Shown here piece after piece: positions 25,202 through 32,479 of a DNA stretch of 64,000 nucleotides. The DNA lies in NCBI RefSeq assembly GCF_031450805.1, contig NZ_JARTVY010000002.1, forward strand, positions 372,001-436,000. The letters run 5' to 3'. The stretch's first letter is position 1, and every line of letters starts with the position of its first letter. The stretch comes from Caballeronia sp031450805 (GTDB lineage Bacteria; Pseudomonadota; Gammaproteobacteria; Burkholderiales; Burkholderiaceae). Below the pieces are notes generated by a model. That model was not told the origin of the DNA. It worked only from the letters and a program-made list of their open reading frames with translations, and did no database searches. Both the position numbers and the translations under genes were made by a program.

Positions 25202-27952
25202 ATGCCCACAATCAACGACGACTCACTGGTGCTTGCGCTGTTGGATGCCAACCCTCTTCCTTGCGCCATCCTTGCGCGGGATCTGTCCGTCGTTTCGGGT
25301 AACGAGCGCTTCATCGAACGCTTCGGCGATTCACCGCACGCGTTTGCATCGGAAGAGTTCGTTGCGCGCCTATTGACGAGCGAGTCTGAATCATCGCGGG
25401 CGGAGTGGGGCGCGCGCGTAACGGCTGTCGCGGCGCAAGCGCTGCAAGAGGCGAGGGCGACGAGTGTGGTCGTATCCGCGCCCGCGTCTTCGACTGCCGA
25501 AGATGCGATCGCGTGGACGCTCGACTTCCGTCCGCTCGCGCAAGGCACGGCCCGCACGCAAGAGGCTGCGATGCTGCTGGTCGTAAAGGAAGAATCGACT
25601 CGCGATGCCGCGGCTCATCCCGCGTTGATGGACCTCGAGACAGCCTTGGCCGGTTATCGGATGCTGTCGGAAGCCATGCCCATCATCCTGTGGACGGCAA
25701 GTCCCGATGGCCTGCTCGATCACATCTCGAGCGCGGTATTGCGCAATACCGCCGCCGATCGGCCACTGCTTGGACGGGCATGGGAGACGTTGACTCACCC
25801 GAACGATCGCGAAGCGACGCTCGAACGATGGGCGGCATCCGTGAAGGACGGCTCGGACTATGTGATCGATCACCGCCTGCGCCAGCCGGACGGCGCGTAT
25901 CGCTGGATGCGTTCGCTCGCGACGCCGCTGAAGGATCGGGAGGGCGCGATTGTCCGCTGGCTTGGCGCGACGATCGATGTGAACGAGCCGAAGAACATCG
26001 AACTGGAACGCTTGCGGCTCGAATCGCGGTATCGGGCGCTGGTCACGGTCGCGAGCGCAGTCGCGTATGTGTGCGACGACATCGGGCGTTTCGCGATTCC
26101 GCAGCCATCGTGGGAGAGTTATACCGGGCAGCCGTGGGAGAAGCATCAGGGCCACGGTTGGATGGAGATGATCCACGAAGCGGATCGCTGTCTCGCCGGG
26201 GCCGCGCTCGAACGCGCCGTGAAGACGGACCAGCCTTACCGTGTCGACGTGCGCCTGTGGCATGCGGCTTCGTCGACTTACCGGCGCTGTCAGGTTCGCG
26301 CGGCGGGCACCCGCGACAAGAATGGCGATGTCTACGAGTGGGTCGGCATGATCACCGATGTCGAAGAGACGCTCCGGACCGCGCAGAGCCTTCGTGAGGA
26401 GCGCGAGCGTCTGGACCTTTCGATCGAGGCAGCCGAAATCGGCACGTTCCATTGCCCGATTCCACTCGATCGGATCATCTGGAATCCGAAATGCAAGGAG
26501 CATTTCTGGCTGGCCCCGAACGCAGAGGTCGACCTCGAGCTGTTCTTCCAGATCGTTCATCCGGACGACCGGCAGAAGACTCGCCTGGCCATCGAGCAGG
26601 CCGTCAATGATGGCATTCCTTACGATATGGAATATCGCACCGTCTCGCCGGCCGGGGAAGTTCGGTGGATACGCGCCAAGGGCCGCACTCATCTCGACGA
26701 CGATGGCGCGCCGGTGCGCTTCGACGGCATCACCATCGACATATCGCGCCAGAAGCGCCTCGAAAGCGAGCGTGACCGGCTACTGGCCAATGAACGGCTT
26801 CTGCGTCTCGAAGCGCAGCACGCGAGCAGCCTGAAAGACACGTTTCTCGCCACCGTATCGCATGAACTGCGGACACCGCTCAACGCGATGCAGTCGTGGA
26901 GCTATGTGCTGCGTCACGAAAGCGCCAACGCCGAATTGCACGCGCGCGGCATCGATGCGATCGACCGCAACGTGAAGCTGCAGGCTCGCCTCGTCGATGA
27001 CCTGCTCGATCTGAGCCGTATCGCGGCGGGGCAGCTTCTCATCGAGATGGAGAAGTTCGACCTCGTGCCATTGCTCGTCTCGGAGATGGAAGACGTGGCG
27101 CTCGATGCGGCGGCGAAGGGCATCGATGTCCTTCGTTCGCTGCCTGAATCGCTCGAGATAGAAGGCGATCCCACGCGGCTCAGTCAGGTGTTTTCGAATC
27201 TGCTCGGCAATGCGCTCAAATACACGCAGCCCGGCGGACGCATACGCGTCAGCGCACGCAGACGAGGGGAACTGGCCGAAATCGAAGTGGCCGACAATGG
27301 CCGCGGCATTCCGGCGTCGTTCATCGAGCGCGTATTCGAGCCGTTCGCGCAGGCTTCTCAGGCGACGGCTACGACGCGCACATTCGGCGGCCTCGGGATC
27401 GGACTGGCGATCGCAAAGAGCATCGTCAACCTGCATGGCGGGTCGATCACGGCGCATAGCGGCGGCGAAGGACAGGGCAGCGTCTTCACTGTCGCGTTAC
27501 CGTCGCGGACGGGCCACGACGTGCCGTCGCGCAACGCGGCGTCCTCCGTGCGTGACGATGTGCTGGACGGCCTCGACATCCTGCTCGTCGAAGACGAGGC
27601 CGACGCGCGCGACGCGATGACCGCCGTGCTCAACTCCGTCGGGGCGCACGTGTGCGGCGCGGAATCGGCGTCCGCCGCGCGAGCATGTCTCGCGACGCAG
27701 CGCTTCGACGTGATCATGTCCGACATCGGCATGCCGCACGAAGACGGCTACTCGCTCATCCAATCGTTGCGACATGCCGGGCATCGGACGCCGGCTCTCG
27801 CCGTGACCGCGTTCGGCAGTGCGGACGACAAGGCGCGCGCACTGCAGGCGGGGTTCGATCTGCATCTCTCGAAGCCCGTGGACCCCGCGCGTCTCTTCGA
27901 TGCCATACGAAGCGTTCTCGCGCAATCACGCGTGAGCGTGCGGGAGGGCTAG
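25202..27952 (+). CDS. Four-PAS hybrid histidine kinase with C-terminal receiver
   Basis: A 916-residue soluble hybrid kinase. PAS-type units begin near residues 5, 150, 275 and 395 (for example MPIILWTASPDGLLDHIS, WTRC-free FHCPIPLDRIIWNPKCKEHFW), several followed by PAC segments such as GATIDVNEPKN and GITIDISRQKR. HisKA has His554 in TVSHELRTPLNAM; HATPase has VFSNLLGNALKYT, DNGRGIP and GGLGIGLAIAKSIV. The receiver domain starts near LDILLVEDEADAR with phospho-acceptor Asp841 in VIMSDIGMPHEDG and KPVDP. No phosphotransfer domain is present, so phosphate must move to another protein. It is divergent from the smaller kinase. Confidence 0.92.
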   Translation: MPTINDDSLVLALLDANPLPCAILARDLSVVSGNERFIERFGDSPHAFASEEFVARLLTSESESSRAEWGARVTAVAAQALQEARATSVVVSAPASSTAEDAIAWTLDFRPLAQGTARTQEAAMLLVVKEESTRDAAAHPALMDLETALAGYRMLSEAMPIILWTASPDGLLDHISSAVLRNTAADRPLLGRAWETLTHPNDREATLERWAASVKDGSDYVIDHRLRQPDGAYRWMRSLATPLKDREGAIVRWLGATIDVNEPKNIELERLRLESRYRALVTVASAVAYVCDDIGRFAIPQPSWESYTGQPWEKHQGHGWMEMIHEADRCLAGAALERAVKTDQPYRVDVRLWHAASSTYRRCQVRAAGTRDKNGDVYEWVGMITDVEETLRTAQSLREERERLDLSIEAAEIGTFHCPIPLDRIIWNPKCKEHFWLAPNAEVDLELFFQIVHPDDRQKTRLAIEQAVNDGIPYDMEYRTVSPAGEVRWIRAKGRTHLDDDGAPVRFDGITIDISRQKRLESERDRLLANERLLRLEAQHASSLKDTFLATVSHELRTPLNAMQSWSYVLRHESANAELHARGIDAIDRNVKLQARLVDDLLDLSRIAAGQLLIEMEKFDLVPLLVSEMEDVALDAAAKGIDVLRSLPESLEIEGDPTRLSQVFSNLLGNALKYTQPGGRIRVSARRRGELAEIEVADNGRGIPASFIERVFEPFAQASQATATTRTFGGLGIGLAIAKSIVNLHGGSITAHSGGEGQGSVFTVALPSRTGHDVPSRNAASSVRDDVLDGLDILLVEDEADARDAMTAVLNSVGAHVCGAESASAARACLATQRFDVIMSDIGMPHEDGYSLIQSLRHAGHRTPALAVTAFGSADDKARALQAGFDLHLSKPVDPARLFDAIRSVLAQSRVSVREG

Positions 27953-28570
27953 CCCGTCTTGCGCGGCAAGGCGCGGCAGCCGGACCGCGACGCGTGCCTG
28001 CGTCGCGTCGAATCGCCGTCGAGTTGCGCATCGTGCGGTTGCTTGATGATCGCGTTCGCGATATTCAGCCCGCTCATGCCGCCGCGATTATTCGTGTCGT
28101 CGAGCGAGCCGCTTTCGCAGGGTCGAGCGCAATGCCGACGCGTATCGCCGATGAAACGGATCAACTCCGTCGTCGGTTACTTGCGCACATGTCGTCACGC
28201 CCGGATGCGGCTAGTGTCGAGAATGTAGTGGATGAACAACTGCATGCGCCGCACGCTGCCTGTCGAGGTCGCGAGGCCGCATCGCATCAGCCGCGTTGCC
28301 GTGTCGATGGCTTGCGCAAGTCAGCCGGAGCGTGGCAAGAGACAAACGAACGCGAACGCCCTAAGAGCGGCAACGGTTTCGTCTTGTCGCCCCGCTGGAA
28401 ATGATAAAAACGGAAGGGAAGCGGTCGGGCGGCGGCTGCGTCGTTTGCTGCGTTCCCAAGATGAGCGTGGCGGTTTCTCGGAATATTGGCTAGCGCAATT
28501 CCGCTGTTCGTCCATTTTTGAATTGGTAAAAACGGCAGCAAGAGAAGCGACCGGTTCAGCATTCCGCTAT
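27953..28570. other. Intergenic region upstream of the candidate sRNA
   Basis: About 620 bases after the hybrid kinase. Both strands have short open frames but none resembles a known protein, and base composition drops slightly toward 28500-28570. It may contain gene decay. A TATACT hexamer at 28568-28573 is a possible -10 box for the RNA described next; no good -35 match lies 16-18 bases before it. Confidence 0.4.
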
Positions 28571-28579
28571 ACTGCGCTT

Positions 28580-28684
28580 CGCGTGTCGCATATACGTGCC
28601 GGCACGCTCGATCTCTCAGGTTCTGGCACGGCCCTCGGATTGGCCAGAACTTTTGCGCCGGCTCATCGAGCCGGCTTTTTTTTT
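28580..28684 (+). ncRNA. Candidate small regulatory RNA
   Basis: About 105 bases with the build of an Hfq-type sRNA and no coding sense. A first stem is GTTCTGGC (28620-28627) with GCCAGAAC (28643-28650), perfect over 8 pairs with a 15-base loop. A short U-rich linker (AACTTTTGC) follows, then a terminator stem GCCGGCTC/GAGCCGGC and nine T. A TATACT box at 28568-28573 would start the transcript near 28580. There is no gene upstream on the plus strand close enough to need this terminator (the hybrid kinase stops 700 bases earlier). The 5' end is uncertain and no known sRNA family is recognised. Confidence 0.5.
28657..28684 (+). terminator. Strong intrinsic terminator
   Basis: GCCGGCTC-ATC-GAGCCGGC is a perfect 8-pair stem with a 3-base loop followed by nine consecutive T (28676-28684). 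This is the best rho-independent terminator in the window, and it ends the candidate sRNA. Confidence 0.88.
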
Positions 28685-28773
28685 GGGCGCGCCCGGCAGA
28701 GGTAGCGCCTGCACCGCCCTGGCGCTCCAAATCATCGCTCGTAATAAGGTTATTGCAAAATACGATGCGACGT

Positions 28774-28787
28774 TGGAACCGGTTCCA
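28774..28787. promoter_or_regulatory. LacI-type palindromic operator, orphan
   Basis: TGGAACCGGTTCCA is a perfect 14-base palindrome with the central CG and the flanks typical of LacI/GalR-family operators. No LacI-family gene and no plus-strand gene start follows within the gap; the nearest gene (28933) reads toward it and ends there. It may belong to a lost gene or to an unrecognised transcript. Confidence 0.45.
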
Positions 28788-28891
28788 CGATATCCTGCGC
28801 GCGCAGCGCCGGAAAAACCGTTATCGGCCAGCCAGAACCTGAGAGAGAGCCGAGGATCATAAGCCCACGGACCGGCGCTGCATCTATCGAA

Positions 28892-28916
28892 GGAGGCGGC
28901 GAACACCGCTGCCTCC
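28892..28916 (-). terminator. Hairpin downstream of the SDR gene
   Basis: GGAGGCGGC (28892-28900) pairs with GCTGCCTCC (28908-28916), 9 pairs with one G-T wobble and a 7-base loop, beginning 17 bases past the SDR stop on the minus strand. The following TTCGAT is only weakly T-rich, so termination may be partial. Confidence 0.45.
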
Positions 28917-28932
28917 GTCCCGTCCGCGACGC

Positions 28933-29694
28933 TCAGACTTGCGCCTGACCGCCATCGACGAAGAGTTCCGCGCCGTTCACGAAGCTCGCATCGTCGGAGG
29001 CCAGGAAGAGCGCCGCAGCAGCGATTTCGTTAGGATCGCCCACGCGACCCATCGGGATGCGCGACGCCAGATAGTCGAGCAAGCCTTGCTGCTGCGCCTC
29101 GTCCGGGCCTGCCAGCTCGACGAGTCCGGGCGTCTTGGTCGCACCGGGGCTGATGGTGTTCACGCGGATGCCGCGGTCCTTCAGGTCCAGAATCCAGCTA
29201 CGGGCGAAGTTGCGGATCGCAGCCTTCGACGCCGAATACACGCTGAACGCCGCCGTCCCTTCGATGGTGGTCGTCGATCCCGCGAGGATCACGGAGGCGC
29301 CCCTCGACAGCAGCGGCAGCGCCTTCTGTACCGTGAAGAGCGTGCCCTTCACGTTGCGGTCGAACGTGTCGTGATAATGCGCTTCGGTGATCTCGCCGAG
29401 CGGCAGCATGTTTCCGCCGCCTGCGTTGGCGAAGAGCACATCGAGCCGGCCTTTCTCTGCGCGGATCTGCTCATACAGCGCATCGAGCTGGTCGAGCTTC
29501 GACGAGTCGACGCGAACGCCCGTCGCGGAGCCGACCGCGTTGATTGCCGTAACCGCTGCATCGAGTTCCGCCGGGCGGCGGCCCGTGATGTAGACGTGCG
29601 CGCCTTCCGCTGCGAAGCGCTTCGCGGTGGCGAGGCCGATGCCGCTGGTGGCGCCGGTGACGAGCGCGATCTTGCCTTCGAGCTTGCGTGCCAT
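28933..29694 (-). CDS. Short-chain dehydrogenase/reductase
   Basis: A 253-residue classical SDR oxidoreductase using NAD(P). The cofactor site is TGATSGIG near residue 14, ANAGGG near 90, the catalytic serine in LAGSTTT, then YSASK with Tyr and Lys, and the C-terminal SPGATKTPG and FVNGAELFVDGGQAQV. An Arg-rich TGRRPAE after beta2 suggests NADP(H). The ATG at 29694 is preceded by AAGGAG. The gene is divergent from a LysR regulator, an arrangement common for small detoxifying reductases. The substrate is unknown. Confidence 0.9.
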   Translation of the reverse strand: MARKLEGKIALVTGATSGIGLATAKRFAAEGAHVYITGRRPAELDAAVTAINAVGSATGVRVDSSKLDQLDALYEQIRAEKGRLDVLFANAGGGNMLPLGEITEAHYHDTFDRNVKGTLFTVQKALPLLSRGASVILAGSTTTIEGTAAFSVYSASKAAIRNFARSWILDLKDRGIRVNTISPGATKTPGLVELAGPDEAQQQGLLDYLASRIPMGRVGDPNEIAAAALFLASDDASFVNGAELFVDGGQAQV

Positions 29695-29786
29695 GATGTT
29701 TCTCCTTGTGTGTCCGGTTGAGGTGTCATGTCGTGAAGCGATGTGAGAAGAATATCGACGGATGCGTCTTTTCGAAATAGAATCGC

Positions 29787-29805
29787 CTGCAAACCATCGT
29801 TGCAG
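29787..29805. promoter_or_regulatory. LysR-type operator in the SDR/LysR gap
   Basis: CTGCAA-N7-TTGCAG, a perfect interrupted palindrome containing the T-N11-A core expected for LysR-family proteins. It lies 8 bases upstream of the regulator ATG at 29813 and 93 bases from the SDR ATG, well placed for autorepression and for control of the divergent reductase gene. Confidence 0.5.
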
Positions 29806-29812
29806 AATTGAA

Positions 29813-30742
29813 ATGACGAAGCTTCCGGACTTTGAAGGCCTGGCCATGTTCGCCAAGGTTGCCGAAGAGGGCTCTTTCGCCGCCGCCGCCCGCGCGATGG
29901 GCGTCTCGGTCGCGACGGTGTCGCGCGGGGTGGCGAGGCTGGAAGATCGGCTGGGCGCGAGGCTGTTCAATCGAACGTCGCGGCAGCTCGCGCTGACGGA
30001 GTTCGGCGGCACGATCGCGCAGAAAGCCGGCGACATTTACCGGCAGGCGGAAGAGGCAGAAAGCGCCGCGCGCGAGATGTCGATTCAGCCGCGCGGGCTG
30101 GTGCGTCTCGCGGTGCCGATGTCATTCGGGCTGCGCTGGGTCGCGCCGCTCATGCCCGCGTTCTTCCGGGCGTATCCCGAAGTATCGGTGGACTTGCACC
30201 TGTCGGATGCGACGGTCGATATCGTCGCGCAGGGTTTCGATGCGGCGCTGCGGATCGCGGCCTTGCCGGATTCGTCGCTGGTGGCGAAGCGTCTGTGTCC
30301 GGTGTCGCAACTCGTCGTGGCTTCGCCGGAATATCTGAAGCGGCATGGCCGCCCGACGCATCCGCGCGATCTCGCGGGCCGCCCGTGCCTTTCGTATGCA
30401 TATCGCGCGGGCAACGCCGTGTGGCGCTTCACGAACGATGCAGGCGATGAAGAACCCGTCACGCCGACGGGACCGTTGCGCGTCACGAACGCCGATGCGC
30501 TTCTGCCGATGCTGCTCGAAGGACTCGCGATTGCCGAGCTGCCCGAATTCATTGCAGGCGAATACCTCGCCGATGGCCGTCTCGAAACCATCCTGACCGA
30601 CTGGCGGCTGACGCGAGGCGGCTTGTACTTCGTCACGCCATCGGCGAGGGCGCGCCCGGCGAAGGTGACGGCGCTCGGCGATTTCTTCGCGGCGCATCTT
30701 TCCGATCCTGCCTGGCTGCTGCAGGGCGGATCAGCCCGATAG
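29813..30742 (+). CDS. LysR-family transcriptional regulator
   Basis: A 309-residue LysR regulator of the CrgA/AaeR-like group. The helix-turn-helix is FAKVAEEGSFAAAARAMGVSVATVSRGVARLEDRLGARLFNRTSRQLALTE. The effector domain holds VRLAVPMSFGLRWVAPLMPAFFRAYPEVSVDL and ALRIAALPDSSLVAKRL, typical for this group. I used the ATG at 29813 (MTKLPDFEGLAMF); an in-frame ATG at 29762 would add 17 residues, but that extension covers the palindromic operator. It probably controls the adjacent SDR gene. Confidence 0.88.
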   Translation: MTKLPDFEGLAMFAKVAEEGSFAAAARAMGVSVATVSRGVARLEDRLGARLFNRTSRQLALTEFGGTIAQKAGDIYRQAEEAESAAREMSIQPRGLVRLAVPMSFGLRWVAPLMPAFFRAYPEVSVDLHLSDATVDIVAQGFDAALRIAALPDSSLVAKRLCPVSQLVVASPEYLKRHGRPTHPRDLAGRPCLSYAYRAGNAVWRFTNDAGDEEPVTPTGPLRVTNADALLPMLLEGLAIAELPEFIAGEYLADGRLETILTDWRLTRGGLYFVTPSARARPAKVTALGDFFAAHLSDPAWLLQGGSAR

Positions 30743-30745
30743 GGC

Positions 30746-31798
30746 TCAATCCCGCCGGGGATGCGCCAGAAAGAATCGCAGCATGGCGGCGCTCGCATCC
30801 GGGCCGGCAGGATCGGTGAAGGAGCCGCGTGAACTGCCGCCCGACCACGCGTGCGGCGCGCCGTGGATCGTCCAGCATTCCGCCCGCGTGCCGTCGCGCG
30901 AGACCAGCTTGCGCACCGTGTACTTGCGGGTACTGACCATCTCGCTTGCGGGCGCGGCCGACGCGCTCGTGTCGACGCTGAAGCCGCGCAGGATCGCATC
31001 GGCGTTGGCGTAGTGAACAGTGGTGTCCGCATCGCCGTGAATGACGATGAGCGGGCAGCGCGGCGGCCGGGTGGCCGCGTGCGCGGGACGCTTGCCGCCG
31101 CGCATCGCGGCGAGCGCGGACGGGAGATCGTGCGCGCATCCGGCGGGCAGCCCCGAATGCACGCCTGCCGCGGCGTACAGGTCGGGATAGGTCTCTGCAA
31201 GTATCGCGGCCATCGCGCCTCCCGCCGATAATCCCGCGACATACACGCGCCCCGGGTCCACGCTGTGGCTCGCCATGACTTCGCGCGTGATGCCCGCGAT
31301 CAACGACGGCTCGCCGCCGTCGCGCGCCTGATCGGCAGGCTTGAACCAGTTCCAGCACTTCGAGGCATTCGCCGCTTGAGGCTGAACCGGATAGACGACG
31401 ATGAAGCCGTGTTCGTCCGCGAGTGCGTTCATCTGCGTGCCGGCCGCGAAGTCGTCCGCGTCCTGGGTGCAGCCGTGCAGCATGACGATGAGCGGCATCG
31501 GCTCGCCGCGATATCCGCTCGGCACGTACAGCTTGTAGTCGCGCAGTCCGGCGGCATTCGCGTAGCTTCGGCGGCTGAAGTGTCCGCGATCCTCGACGGC
31601 AGTATCGGCTTCACTCGATGTCCGGTGAACGCGCTCGGCCTTCGCACGTTCCGGGCGTTTCGCGGGCGGCGGCTCGACGTTCGCCGATTCTCCGCGTAAC
31701 GCCCGCCTGATCAGGTCGGTTGCAGCGGCAGTGTCGTGTTCCTTGAAGCGCGCGAACGCTTCTTTCATCGAGTCCAGAAAGCCTTCGTTGAGTTTCAT
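30746..31798 (-). CDS. PHB-depolymerase-family esterase
   Basis: A 350-residue alpha/beta-hydrolase of the esterase PHB depolymerase (LpqC-like) family. The N-terminal 70 residues are helical and charged with no signal peptide, so it is probably cytosolic. The oxyanion-hole strand is PLIVMLHGCTQDADDFAAGTQMNALAD; the nucleophile is Ser191 in GLSAGG; the acid is in VIHGDADTTVHYAN and the histidine in HGAPHAWSGG. Relatives hydrolyse short polyhydroxyalkanoate chains or aromatic esters. It lies 36 bases after the CopG-type gene and should be in one operon with it. Confidence 0.88.
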   Translation of the reverse strand: MKLNEGFLDSMKEAFARFKEHDTAAATDLIRRALRGESANVEPPPAKRPERAKAERVHRTSSEADTAVEDRGHFSRRSYANAAGLRDYKLYVPSGYRGEPMPLIVMLHGCTQDADDFAAGTQMNALADEHGFIVVYPVQPQAANASKCWNWFKPADQARDGGEPSLIAGITREVMASHSVDPGRVYVAGLSAGGAMAAILAETYPDLYAAAGVHSGLPAGCAHDLPSALAAMRGGKRPAHAATRPPRCPLIVIHGDADTTVHYANADAILRGFSVDTSASAAPASEMVSTRKYTVRKLVSRDGTRAECWTIHGAPHAWSGGSSRGSFTDPAGPDASAAMLRFFLAHPRRD

Positions 31799-31834
31799 TT
31801 GTGGGTCCGTTTAGCGTTGACGGTCAGGGTCGCG

Positions 31835-32260
31835 CTAGCGGATTCGATCCGCGAGCGCAGCCTTGACGGCCGCCGGTGCGTGCAGTGCGCCGCGCACCAG
31901 GATTGAATCGATGGTGGCCAAGGCGAGTTCGGGCGTCACGTCGGCAGCGATGCTGGCGAGTCCGAGCACCTGGATCCGGAGCCGCTCGTTGGCGGCGCGT
32001 ACCGCTTCGAGATCGCGCCTCGAGAAGTACTGCAAGCCCAGCACCAGCTCGCGCCGCGTCACCGTCTCCCGGACGACCACCGCGTGAACGGCCAGTTGAT
32101 TGCGAATGGCCGTGCGAATCAGGTCTGTCCGGTTCGAATAGAAACCTTCTTCGACGAGCAAATCGATCTGGCCCAGGTCAACCGGGCCCAGATTGATCGT
32201 AATTTTTTCCGTTTCGCCGCCGCGCGTGCGGGCCGCTTCGGGGGTGTCTGTCTTTTCCAT
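31835..32260 (-). CDS. CopG-type ribbon-helix-helix regulator
   Basis: A protein of 141 residues with an N-terminal ribbon-helix-helix: EKITINLGPVDLGQIDLLVEEGFYSNRTDLIRTAIRNQL, where the strand, the turn and the second helix are clear. The C-terminal half (GLQYFSRRDLEAVRAANERLRIQVLGLASIA) is helical and may bind a ligand or another protein. I chose the ATG at 32260; an in-frame ATG at 32287 would lie only about 4 bases from the predicted transcription start. It is not a toxin-antitoxin antitoxin as far as can be seen, since the partner gene is an esterase. It likely represses its own operon. Confidence 0.82.
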   Translation of the reverse strand: MEKTDTPEAARTRGGETEKITINLGPVDLGQIDLLVEEGFYSNRTDLIRTAIRNQLAVHAVVVRETVTRRELVLGLQYFSRRDLEAVRAANERLRIQVLGLASIAADVTPELALATIDSILVRGALHAPAAVKAALADRIR

Positions 32261-32282
32261 GCTCCGACGCTTCCATCCGTTC

Positions 32283-32298
32283 GCCATCCAATGGGATG
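32283..32298. promoter_or_regulatory. Palindromic operator at the CopG promoter
   Basis: CCATCC-AATG-GGATGG, a 6+6 inverted repeat that starts at the last base of the -10 box and covers the predicted start of transcription. Binding here would block RNA polymerase, so it is a good candidate site for the ribbon-helix-helix protein itself. Confidence 0.5.
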
Positions 32299-32326
32299 GT
32301 TATAGACTTATCGGGCGCTAGTGTCA
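32298..32326 (-). promoter_or_regulatory. Near-consensus sigma-70 promoter for the CopG-esterase operon
   Basis: Read on the minus strand, TTGACA (32326-32321), a 17-base spacer and TATAAC (32303-32298). The -35 is perfect and the -10 differs from TATAAT by one base. Transcription should begin near 32291, about 30 bases before the chosen CopG start codon. Confidence 0.75.
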
Positions 32327-32479
32327 ACTCAGGCCGCAGCGGCACGTCCGGTGCGCGGTTGCGGAAAGAACGCCGGTCGCGAGCCTTGACTCCCCCGCCA
32401 TTGCGCGCGAGCATGACTCAATCGGGCGATCGTATCGATCGGCCGAATTTGTACGTACTCCCTACATCATTGCCTCGTT

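Noticed and set aside
31835..32260. CopG gene and esterase as a toxin-antitoxin pair
   Set aside because: The second protein has a complete esterase catalytic site and is too large for a typical toxin; only the promoter layout resembles a toxin-antitoxin operon.
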